NCBI GenBank assembly: GCA_041743105.1
Contig: JBGTNI010000087.1
Coordinates: forward strand, 1 to 38,648
Source of the DNA: QHCE01 sp041743105
GTDB lineage: Bacteria > Actinomycetota > Actinomycetes > Mycobacteriales > QHCE01
Direction: 5' to 3'
Length of the DNA: 38,648 nt
Within the stretch, counting starts at the first letter, position 1. Every line of letters begins with the position of its first letter. Made by a program: the position numbers and the translations under genes. The notes under the pieces are model-generated. The model saw nothing but the letters and a program-made list of their open reading frames with translations. It was not told the origin of the DNA and did no database searches. This document shows positions 16,055 through 23,729 of the stretch, in pieces.

Positions 16055-17262
16055 TTGGGCACCGGCAGCAACTCGCGAAGGTGGACGCTTATCTGCCTCG
16101 CTTCGATCAAGAAGCCATCGTGTCCATACGGGGAACGGATCACGTCGAGGCCACTACATCCGCTGATGCTTGTGACAAGCTCTTGTTGTTGCCATAGCGG
16201 GTAGAGCCGATCGGTGTCGATCCCAAGTACTTTAGTAGCAGCGGTAATGCGCGCAAGTGCTGCGCGAGTTCCCCCACGATTTCGCCCCACATCATGACAG
16301 TTCATAGCGCGGTTGAGGACTACGTAACTTCCAGCATCGTAGCGGTTGGTCAGCTTCTGGCCGTTATAGTCTAAATAGGACTCAATAGCGTACCTTCCGC
16401 CGCGCCAGGGAGGCTGCTCGATGCCTTGAGGATCACGGCCGAAACGGCTGCACAAGTCTTCGGCCCTATACACCACATGGGCGATACTTCGAGCGATAGC
16501 CAGTCCCCGATCTGGACCGCTTCCAGGCGGAGACGTGTAGTAGTCGCCACCTCTCCATCCCGGATCGTTATAGATGGCGGCGAGCTGTGGATAGGTCCAG
16601 GCGATTTGATCCGCGGCTGTGGCGGCCGGGGCGGCCACTATGCACAGTGCTCGGACCCGGTCGGGATAGGTGATTGCCCATTCCAGCGCACGCATTCCGC
16701 CCATGGATGGACCGATGACGGCTGCCCATGAGTCGATCCCTAGCGCATCAGTTAGTACGGCTTCGGCATTGACTTGATCCCGAATGGTGAGAAAGGGAAA
16801 ACGGCTGCCCCAATGGTGACCATCCGGGGCGATCGATGACGGGCCGGTGCTGCCTTGGCAGCCACCGAGAGCATTAGGGGCCACTATAAACCAATGAGCG
16901 GGATCCAGTGGCCTATCAGGCCCCACCAACGCGTCCCACCAACCGGGCGTGGCGTGGCCTGGTTCTACGCTTCCGGCCACGTGGCTATCGTCGGTTAATG
17001 AGTGAAGCACCAGCACTGCATTGGAGGCGTCTGGGGATAGATTTCCCCAGGTTTCGTACGCAAGTTGTGCTTGCGGGAGTTGGCCGCAGGCTTCGAGTTC
17101 CAGCGGGGCTTCGATTGAGTACCAGTTCCGTCTACCGATCGGATCGCCCTCGTACCACGCCCCGCTGACTCGCTCAGATTTTAGCCCGCTCCACGAATCA
17201 AATTGATGGCGCGGCGGGCGTGACATTTCGACACGTGTTTTGATTGGTGCGTTTAACGTCAC
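16051..17262 (-). CDS. metX: Homoserine O-acetyltransferase
   Basis: MetX transfers acetyl from acetyl-CoA to homoserine, the first committed step of methionine synthesis. This 403-residue alpha/beta-hydrolase has the family pattern: ETWGNLSPDASNAVLVLHSLTDDSH (oxyanion region), NALGGCQGSTGPSS, the nucleophile elbow GPSMGGMRALEW with Ser186, the acid in GIDTDRLYP (Asp349 or Asp351) and the catalytic His381 in SPYGHDGFL. The GTG start at 17262 is preceded by GAGGAG eight bases upstream. That ribosome-binding site lies in a predicted hairpin, downstream of a larger structured leader. No metY/metZ gene is adjacent. The gene converges on the DivIVA-domain gene. Confidence 0.93.
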   Translation of the reverse strand: MTLNAPIKTRVEMSRPPRHQFDSWSGLKSERVSGAWYEGDPIGRRNWYSIEAPLELEACGQLPQAQLAYETWGNLSPDASNAVLVLHSLTDDSHVAGSVEPGHATPGWWDALVGPDRPLDPAHWFIVAPNALGGCQGSTGPSSIAPDGHHWGSRFPFLTIRDQVNAEAVLTDALGIDSWAAVIGPSMGGMRALEWAITYPDRVRALCIVAAPAATAADQIAWTYPQLAAIYNDPGWRGGDYYTSPPGSGPDRGLAIARSIAHVVYRAEDLCSRFGRDPQGIEQPPWRGGRYAIESYLDYNGQKLTNRYDAGSYVVLNRAMNCHDVGRNRGGTRAALARITAATKVLGIDTDRLYPLWQQQELVTSISGCSGLDVIRSPYGHDGFLIEARQISVHLRELLPVPN

Positions 17263-17270
17263 GTTTGTCG

Positions 17271-17404
17271 CTCCTCACATCTCGGTGCCCGAAATGTGCG
17301 CAAGGAGATTACCGCTCACTGATGGGACTCGCCACGTAACTAGTAACTGCCGCGACGAGCTGATCGGCGCGGCAGCCTCGGGTTATGGCGAGCGTTCCGG
17401 GAAC
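17271..17404 (-). promoter_or_regulatory. Structured metX leader, candidate riboswitch
   Basis: Reading on the metX strand, three elements occur in order. First, an imperfect palindrome, GTTCCCGGAAC (17394-17404). Second, a two-level stem: CTCGCCA (17386-17392) pairs with TGGCGAG (17328-17334), TAAC (17382-17385) with GTTA (17337-17340) across a two-base bulge, and inside these CTGCCGCG (17368-17375) pairs perfectly with CGCGGCAG (17347-17354) around a 13-base loop. Third, CACATTTCGG (17289-17298) pairs with CCGAGATGTG (17276-17285; one G-U pair, three-base loop), and beyond a four-base bulge CTCCT (17303-17307) pairs with AGGAG (17271-17275), the core of the metX ribosome-binding site. This is the layout of an aptamer plus translational switch. 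It does not match the SAM riboswitch consensus sequences I know. Confidence 0.55.
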
Positions 17405-17631
17405 TGAGACCAATCATAGTCATCGATGTGCTCGCAGGACAGAGCTCGCCGTGTGATTTATCTGCAGCGTATATCGAGCTTAATAGCACCTATTTAGTAT
17501 TTTATCATGTTTTGTACCCCTATTCGTCCTAGGCGTATTTTTTCATCCTTGCATCCTGGGTTCGCGGAGCGTTAGAGACAGGCCGCAGATCCGCGCATAG
17601 CGGCCCGAACAGATGGCGGGCAACGCTCTGG
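17405..17631. other. AT-rich spacer between metX leader and kinase-like gene
   Basis: This gene-free stretch becomes strongly AT-rich between about 17455 and 17560 (runs such as TATTTAGTATTTTATCATG), quite unlike the flanking core genes. It must hold the promoter of metX on one strand and that of the kinase-like gene on the other. I cannot choose hexamers with confidence. The composition shift suggests the left boundary of transferred DNA. I see no repeat or attachment site in it. Confidence 0.5.
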
Positions 17632-18720
17632 ATGCACCACTATTATCGTTATGTGGCAAAGATACCCGGCTCCTACACCCATGAAGACGCGAGAAGGGAT
17701 CTCCCGAAGCTGTTGGAGGCGGCAGGGCTTCCGTCGACATTGAGCAAAGAAGCCAGGCTGCTTCACTACGGCCATAACGCGATCTTTTCCCTACCGGGCG
17801 GAATGGTGATGCGTAATGCCCGGCCGGGACCGCTCGCTGCGAAGCGAACCCGAAAGGTCGCAGAACTGGGAAGACATTTCAGGCTCGTGGATGCCGATAC
17901 GGTCCGGTTGGTGCAGGGATTTCCTGAGCCCATCCAGGTGGGTGAGTTGTGGTCCACGATCTGGATGCGGGAAGAGCGCAGACCTCCCGAAGAGGTTTCC
18001 GGCCATGACCTAGCTGCCTCGCTCAAGAAATTTCATGCGATGGACATCGATTCTCCGGCGCTGGCAGCGTTTCCTCGCTGGAAAGATCCACTGTCAGACA
18101 CTAAGGATCGCGTGAGGCAGGGTCACAACAAAGGCTTTATCGCAGAGAATGAGTACGAGTTTTTCAGCGAATGGATAATCAGACTCGACCAGATGATCGA
18201 GGTAGTGCGCCCAGAGCTGGAAAGCGAATTTGTGTTAGTGCATGGGGATGCGCAAGTCGCAAATATTTTATTTCGCGAAGGCAAGCCGATACTGTGCGAT
18301 TTCGATTCGACAGACGTGGGGCCACTCCAGATCGACCTTGCAACAATTGCGGTGAGCGCAATTCGCTTCGATAAGCCAGAGCGACACCAGCAAGCTGTCA
18401 CAACGTACGGTGTGGATGCAACTTCTGACCCACATTGGGATTTATTCCGACAGCTCCGCGAGATCAAGCTGGTAACAGCAGTCATTCCCGAACTTGGTGA
18501 TCATCCCGCGCTCCGCCAAGAGTTCGATAAGAGGTGTCACTGCGTAAGGTCGGGAGATACGGCTACCTGGCAGACTTACGCGGACGCGAAGAACGACTAC
18601 GATGAGCACAACCCTGGCTGGCGGAGGCGACGACATGGGGTCGTTTCCAGGTCACAACCGGCCGCGACGCGCCGCGATCCGCCCGGATCTCGCCCCACCG
18701 CTTCCGACAGGCGAAAATAG
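17632..18720 (+). CDS. Aminoglycoside-phosphotransferase-fold kinase-like protein
   Basis: This 362-residue protein has an APH/choline-kinase fold. The C-lobe catalytic loop VHGDAQVANILF (His204, Asp206, Asn211) and the metal-binding CDFDSTDVG (Asp223) are intact. The N-lobe nucleotide loop GHNAIFSLPGG and a basic strand (GMVMRNAR) precede them. Phosphorylation of a small molecule (drug, sugar or amino alcohol) is expected from the family, but the substrate cannot be inferred. The last 35 residues are Arg/Pro/Ser-rich and disordered. ATG 17632 lacks a clear ribosome-binding site, and a GTG at 17653 is an alternative start. The upstream region and the gene are more AT-rich than the core genome here, which suggests horizontal acquisition. 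Confidence 0.75.
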   Translation: MHHYYRYVAKIPGSYTHEDARRDLPKLLEAAGLPSTLSKEARLLHYGHNAIFSLPGGMVMRNARPGPLAAKRTRKVAELGRHFRLVDADTVRLVQGFPEPIQVGELWSTIWMREERRPPEEVSGHDLAASLKKFHAMDIDSPALAAFPRWKDPLSDTKDRVRQGHNKGFIAENEYEFFSEWIIRLDQMIEVVRPELESEFVLVHGDAQVANILFREGKPILCDFDSTDVGPLQIDLATIAVSAIRFDKPERHQQAVTTYGVDATSDPHWDLFRQLREIKLVTAVIPELGDHPALRQEFDKRCHCVRSGDTATWQTYADAKNDYDEHNPGWRRRRHGVVSRSQPAATRRDPPGSRPTASDRRK

Positions 18721-18733
18721 CTAGATGCGCTGC

Positions 18734-19009
18734 TTAAGGGCTGTGCTCATTGGCTGCCGACGTTGCTGATGAATGAGTATGTGTGCGGTGCTGCTGTTGT
18801 TGAGATCCGCGCACAACTAGCCCGGCGAGCAGCTGTGTGGTCGCTTCTGTTACGGCGTCGACCGCGTGGTCGAACACGTGGCGATTGTGCGCGGCGGGGG
18901 CACGGAAACCGGAGATCTTGCGAACGTACTGCAAGGCTGCTGCCTTTATGTCGGCGTCGCTGGTCTCGGATGTGACAGGTGGTCTGAGGGTCTTAATGCT
19001 GCGGCACAT
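18734..19009 (-). CDS. DUF2277 family protein
   Basis: This 91-residue protein begins MCRSIKTLRPPVT, followed by a helix ALQYVRKISGFRAP and a helix AVDAVTEATTQLLAGLV, the full pattern of the small DUF2277 family of unknown function. The first-strand Cys-Arg is characteristic. The tail is Gln/His/Thr-rich and not conserved. The start lies 20 bases downstream of the hsdR stop on the same strand. No ribosome-binding site is visible, and a TATATC hexamer sits eight bases before the ATG, so a leaderless transcript is likely. Confidence 0.85.
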   Translation of the reverse strand: MCRSIKTLRPPVTSETSDADIKAAALQYVRKISGFRAPAAHNRHVFDHAVDAVTEATTQLLAGLVVRGSQQQQHRTHTHSSATSAANEHSP

Positions 19010-19029
19010 GGCTTAAAGATATAACACTA

Positions 19030-22000
19030 TTACCGGCTGGGCCCGGTTTCGGTTTGACCGCTACCCCAGCGCCCGGCTATGTACTTCTGTCGCTCCTGCG
19101 GATCGGAAATCTCTCGCGTTCCGTTCCCGAGCCGCACGTAGAACGTGGTCTTCTGCTGGAACTTGCCCTTCTTCTCGATCGTCACGGTTGCGTCCACGGG
19201 GAAGACGCTGGGCTGGACATGTATCCGGCACACGTCGTGGCCGTTCACGGTGTGGATCCGCACTGTCATGTTCGCGGCCGCGGCGACACCTATCGAGGCC
19301 ACCACGATGTTGGTCACATGCAGCATGAAGAGGTCCCGGCTGTTCTTGCCCGCCTTGGCCAGCGTGGCGTAGTCGGTGGCAAGCCCGCTGACGGTGCTGT
19401 CGTCGGCTACACCTACCAGTAAGGTTCCGCCCTCTCGGCTGTTAGCGAAAGCGGCGATGGTCTTGAGCACGGCGGTCTCGAGTGGTTTGTACAGTTCCCC
19501 AGTCGTCGCGTGGGTGCGCAGCGTCGCCTTGTACTCCAGGTGTTGGGACTCGCGGTCGGGACCGAGCAGTTCGCCGATGGGGCAGTGCTCCTGATAGGCG
19601 ATCTTGGCTTTCGCCTGCACGAGGGTGGCGTAGACCTTACTGAGGTCGGCGGCGAGCCGCTCGTCGTCCAGGTACTTGAAGACGGTTTTCTCGTCGCGGC
19701 CCAGCCGGCCGACCAGGGCGTCCTGGAACATCTTCGGGAACACCACCGAGAAGTTCTCAGGTGTGTTGTTGGTAGCGGTGACCTGCACTTGCTTGTCGGC
19801 GACGAGGTCGTTCGCCGCGGCATCGAACACCAGCTGGTCGGCCTCGCTGAAGTCGGTGCCGTGCTGCACGTTGAATCGTTCGATGATCGCCGACAGCGGC
19901 TCGGGGAACGGCTCCTGGCTGGGTCCGGTACCCGAGTAGATGGTGCTGACCTCACCACCGTCGTCGTCGAGTGAGAACGATCCGCTGAAGCGCTGCTGCT
20001 GGCGAAGGTGAGTGAGTTCCAGAGCGGCGCCCAAGTCGATCGCACCACCGACATCGGACTTGATGAACGGCTGTAACGCTCGAGCGAAAAGGTAGTCGCG
20101 TTCCAGAGCGGTGTCGGCAAACGACACGATCTGCGACAGGAACGCGTAAATGCGCATGAATCTGCCGAGCGCGTCCCGGAACCGTTCCTGCTCGTCGTCA
20201 TCGAGCCCGGCGAACCGATCCAGAGCTGGCCCTAGTGCGGCGTGTACGCGAGCGTGGTCGGTCTTCTCGGCCAGCAGCAACCCCGCCAAAGTCCGTGCCT
20301 CATCGGTGTTGAGGACGCCATACTCGGCGAGGGCGTGGCGGGTGTCGTAGAGCAGGTTGGGGTCGCTCGGTGGCGCTACGGTCTCGCCGTAGTACGGCTC
20401 GAATGCTTTAGCGATCTCGTCGGCGTCATTGGCGAAGTCGAGGACGAAGGTGCCGTCCTTGTCGGGGTGGGTGCGGTTAAGCCGCGAGAGGGTCTGCACC
20501 GCGGCCAGGCCGGTGAGGACCTTATCGACGTACATTGCGTACAGCTTGGGCTGGTCGAATCCGGTTTGAAACTTCTCAGCCACCACCATGATCTGGTAGT
20601 CCGCACCGTTGAACCGATCGGCGGTCTGCGATTCGGGGAAACCGTTGCACGAGGTTTCGGTCACCGGACCGCCGCCGTTGACGGTGACCGCGTCGGAGAA
20701 CGCCACCAGCACACCGAGGTCGTAGCCGTGCTCGGCGATGTAGCTTCGCAGCGCCTGCCAGCACCGCACCGCGTGCTGCCGGGACGAGCACACCACCATC
20801 GCCTTCGCCTGTCCGGCCACCTTGTGCGCTACATGGGTGCGAAAGTGCTCGACGACGATCTCGGCTTTCTGCGCCAGGTTGTGTTCGTGCAGGGTCAGGA
20901 AGCGGGCGATAGCTCGGCGAGCCTTGGTTGTCTCGTAGGCGGGGTCGTCGATGACGGCTTTCTCGAGGCGGAAGTACGTCTGGTAGGTGGTGTAGTTGGC
21001 CAACACGTCATGAATGAAGCGTTCCTCGATGGCCTGGCGCATTGAGTACAGGTGGAACGGATCGTGGCGGCCAGTGTCCGGGTTCAGCCGGCCGAACAGT
21101 TCGAGCGTCTTGCCCTTCGGTGTGGCGGTGAAGGCGAAGAAGCTCATGTTCTGTTGACGGCCCCGGGCCGCCACCGCCGCCGCGAGTGCTTGCTCGACAC
21201 CATCGGGCGGCAGGTCGCCCTCGGCGCCCGTCGCTGTTGCCGGGGTTCCGAGTACCCGGCGTAGCTCCTTGGCGGCTTCTCCGGTCTGTGACGAGTGCGC
21301 TTCGTCGACGATGACGGCGTAGCGCCGGCCCGGCAGCGTCTTGACCTTGTCGAGCACGAACGGGAACTTTTGCAGCGTGGTGATGATGACGCGGGCCTGC
21401 TCGCCGGTGAGCGCGGACGCGAGCTGCTGTGAGGACTTGTCGATGCGTTCGACCACCCCGTGGGCGTGTTCGAACTGGTAGATGGTGTTTTGCAGTTGCC
21501 GGTCGAGTACGACGCGGTCGGTGATGACCACGACCTTGTCGAAGATCTTCTGATCTCCGGCGTGCAGCGTTGACAGGCGGTGGGCGAGCCAGGCGATGGT
21601 GTTCGACTTGCCCGACCCAGCCGAGTGTTGCACGAGGTACGACTGGCCGGCGCCTTCAACTCGGGCGGCGGCCTCGAGGCGTAGCACGGCGTCCCACTGG
21701 TGGTAGCGCGGGAAGATCACGCTGCCCGGTTTCTTCGAGCCTTTCGCCGGCTTGTCCACATGCACGAATCGACCGAGCAGATCCAGCCACGCGCCTCGCT
21801 CCCACACCCGCTGCCACAGGTAGGCGGTGGCGTGTCCGTCCGGGTTCGGCGGGTTACCGGCTCCGCGATTGTGGCCCTGGTTGAATGGCAGAAATCGGGT
21901 GTCTGCTCCCGCGAGACGGGTGCTCATCGCCACGTGCTGCGGGTCTACGGCGAAGTGCACTACTGCCTGAGCGAGGGCTCGGTTCTTCGGGTCGCGGTCG

Positions 22001-22542
22001 GTGCGGTACTGGGCGATGGCCTGCTCCACGCCTTGCCCGGTGAGCGGGTTCTTCAGCTCCGCGGTGGCCACCGGCACACCGTTGACGAACAGCGCCAGGT
22101 CGAGGGCCTTGGTGGAGCCTAGCTCGTACCGGAATTGACGGGTGGCGGTGAGCCGGTTCGCCTCGTAGCGGGTGACCAGTTCCGGCGTGAGCCCGTGCGC
22201 CGGACGGAAGTAGGCCAGTCGGATCGTGACGCCCTGGTCCACGACGCCGTGGCGCAACACGTCCACGACCCCGCGCTTGCCCAGCTCGGCGGCCACGCGG
22301 TCGGCGAACTTCGCCTGGGCCGCGTTCGGGTCGCAGCCGTAGCGCTTCAGCAGCTCGTGCCACGCCTCGGCCTGCGTAGCGCCGATGAACGTGAACAGCT
22401 CTGCTGTATCCAGCCCCAGCGTCGGATCGAAGTCCCGGAGCTGGCCCTGCTGCCTGTCGTTCTTGACGGCCAGGTAACCGCCGTGTGTGACAAGCGATTC
22501 GCAGATCGCGGTCTCGAACAGCTCCTCGTTGGGGTTGCTCAT
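19030..22542 (-). CDS. hsdR: Type I restriction enzyme R subunit with C-terminal AlbA_2-like domain
   Basis: HsdR is the ATP-driven translocase and nuclease of a type I restriction-modification complex. The protein has 1170 residues. The N-terminal nuclease domain shows Asp148 and ELK (162-164), the PD-(D/E)xK core. The SF2 motor has Walker A HSAGSGKSNT (306-315), the DEAH box (413-416), FTATPKG, and later the QTLSRLNRTH motif. The middle and C-terminal helical region follows. From about residue 998 to 1145 an additional domain appears: ESQHLEYKATLR with the GG-TLLVGVAD loop, which matches AlbA_2 (Schlafen AlbA_2-type, 'divergent AAA-4') domains. The ATG at 22542 overlaps the hsdS stop by four bases (ATGA), so the genes form one operon. 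Confidence 0.92.
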   Translation of the reverse strand: MSNPNEELFETAICESLVTHGGYLAVKNDRQQGQLRDFDPTLGLDTAELFTFIGATQAEAWHELLKRYGCDPNAAQAKFADRVAAELGKRGVVDVLRHGVVDQGVTIRLAYFRPAHGLTPELVTRYEANRLTATRQFRYELGSTKALDLALFVNGVPVATAELKNPLTGQGVEQAIAQYRTDRDPKNRALAQAVVHFAVDPQHVAMSTRLAGADTRFLPFNQGHNRGAGNPPNPDGHATAYLWQRVWERGAWLDLLGRFVHVDKPAKGSKKPGSVIFPRYHQWDAVLRLEAAARVEGAGQSYLVQHSAGSGKSNTIAWLAHRLSTLHAGDQKIFDKVVVITDRVVLDRQLQNTIYQFEHAHGVVERIDKSSQQLASALTGEQARVIITTLQKFPFVLDKVKTLPGRRYAVIVDEAHSSQTGEAAKELRRVLGTPATATGAEGDLPPDGVEQALAAAVAARGRQQNMSFFAFTATPKGKTLELFGRLNPDTGRHDPFHLYSMRQAIEERFIHDVLANYTTYQTYFRLEKAVIDDPAYETTKARRAIARFLTLHEHNLAQKAEIVVEHFRTHVAHKVAGQAKAMVVCSSRQHAVRCWQALRSYIAEHGYDLGVLVAFSDAVTVNGGGPVTETSCNGFPESQTADRFNGADYQIMVVAEKFQTGFDQPKLYAMYVDKVLTGLAAVQTLSRLNRTHPDKDGTFVLDFANDADEIAKAFEPYYGETVAPPSDPNLLYDTRHALAEYGVLNTDEARTLAGLLLAEKTDHARVHAALGPALDRFAGLDDDEQERFRDALGRFMRIYAFLSQIVSFADTALERDYLFARALQPFIKSDVGGAIDLGAALELTHLRQQQRFSGSFSLDDDGGEVSTIYSGTGPSQEPFPEPLSAIIERFNVQHGTDFSEADQLVFDAAANDLVADKQVQVTATNNTPENFSVVFPKMFQDALVGRLGRDEKTVFKYLDDERLAADLSKVYATLVQAKAKIAYQEHCPIGELLGPDRESQHLEYKATLRTHATTGELYKPLETAVLKTIAAFANSREGGTLLVGVADDSTVSGLATDYATLAKAGKNSRDLFMLHVTNIVVASIGVAAAANMTVRIHTVNGHDVCRIHVQPSVFPVDATVTIEKKGKFQQKTTFYVRLGNGTREISDPQERQKYIAGRWGSGQTETGPSR

Positions 22543-23729
22543 GCGGCGACTCCTGGGAGCTCGAGCTCGCCGGTCACCGCTGCGGTGATGAGCGCCTGGC
22601 GACGCTCACGGAGGAGGGTGATCTGAGCTTGGAGGGAAGAGTGCAAGCGGTCTACTCGCTGGCGTTCCTCATCGAGCCGTTGGGCCTCGAAGCGCTGAAC
22701 GTCAGGCGGCGGGGCTGGGAGCTGCAAGTCCAGTAGCTGAGAGATGTTGACGCGATCGAAAGTCGATCCGATCTTCATCTCGGCTAGTTGGTCGACACCC
22801 ACGCTGTTCAACATGTACGTCATCCAGAGCTGATCCTCCATCTGTGACCGGATCAGGCAGACGTCCTGGCCCATCGTGAACGGTTCATCGGTCTCAACGT
22901 AGGCAGCGATACCGATCGAAGCATTCCGGCTGTACACGATGTCTCCCCGGTGTGGCCTTCTCCCGCCTTCTGTGAGATCCGCGAAGTCAACCGCACTAAC
23001 AAAGCGGTGGCACTGCCGAAGATCCAGCCGCCCAGCCGTCACGTCTCCAGGACTCACCACCGGAAACCCGTCTTCCACATACGTCGGCGTCCGATGCTTG
23101 CAGTCAGTCACGGTCCAGAGTCGACGGAGCGGTACGAGCGGGCCTCCCGAACTGAGAGCTACAGCCCGGACCATCACCTGCCAGCGCACCTCGAGCAGAT
23201 CGGCAAGCTCGCGCTTCTTGGTGATGAGGGCGTCGATGCGGGCGGTCTCGGCGTCGAGAAAGTCGGCAATCGCTCGCTGAACACGTGGCGACGGGAGCGG
23301 CAGTGGCATCGCAGCCAGTGCCTCGCTCGAGAGTTCCGAGAAGGTTGATCCTTGACCTCGGCTCTGTAAGCCCGCGCTCATGCTCGTAAAGGTGTACCGG
23401 TAGTAGCGAATGTCAACCGGGCTACTAGGTACTAGCCCACGGCAACCCTGGTTGAAGGCCAGCTTGCTCACCGACTGCGCGACGTATCCAATCGGCGCTC
23501 GCGTCGACATCACTAGTGACCCTGCCGGTACTGAAGCGCTGCCGGTCCTTAGACCTTCTTTCGTAAGGGTTCGAGCCGTTGAGGTGATCAGGCCACCGTT
23601 GCATCGGCCGAGGTCGACGGGTGTTGCCCAAGGTATGTTTCCATTCCAGTTGTCGACGTCTGAGGTCGGCGTTCCTCCATTGACCACCCGAAAGAGTCGA
23701 CGCACCGGAACGTCACGCCACCCCTTCAC
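22539..23729 (-). CDS. hsdS: Type I restriction-modification specificity subunit
   Basis: HsdS chooses the bipartite DNA target for methylation and cleavage. The 396-residue protein has the expected two halves. The first target-recognition domain (about 1-150) begins WRDVPVRRLFRVVNGGTPTSD and has SKLAFNQGCRGLVP; a coiled-coil spacer (about 160-200, RVQRAIADFLDAETARIDAL) follows. A second target-recognition domain (about 205-340) is followed by the closing coiled coil (QRFEAQRLDEERQRVDRL...ALITAAVTGEL). I place the start at GTG 23729, which overlaps the hsdM stop by four bases (GTGA). The frame stays open far upstream but that part lies inside hsdM and is not real. The recognition sequence cannot be read from the protein. 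Confidence 0.92.
   Translation of the reverse strand: MKGWRDVPVRRLFRVVNGGTPTSDVDNWNGNIPWATPVDLGRCNGGLITSTARTLTKEGLRTGSASVPAGSLVMSTRAPIGYVAQSVSKLAFNQGCRGLVPSSPVDIRYYRYTFTSMSAGLQSRGQGSTFSELSSEALAAMPLPLPSPRVQRAIADFLDAETARIDALITKKRELADLLEVRWQVMVRAVALSSGGPLVPLRRLWTVTDCKHRTPTYVEDGFPVVSPGDVTAGRLDLRQCHRFVSAVDFADLTEGGRRPHRGDIVYSRNASIGIAAYVETDEPFTMGQDVCLIRSQMEDQLWMTYMLNSVGVDQLAEMKIGSTFDRVNISQLLDLQLPAPPPDVQRFEAQRLDEERQRVDRLHSSLQAQITLLRERRQALITAAVTGELELPGVAA

Noticed and set aside
17271..17404. metX leader as a standard SAM-IV or SAM-I riboswitch
   Set aside because: The conserved cores (for example the GGCAACC region) are not present, and the stem arrangement differs.
20242..21045. Long plus-strand frame (267 codons) opposite hsdR
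   Set aside because: GC-rich codon mirror of hsdR with no ribosome-binding site and no recognisable domain.
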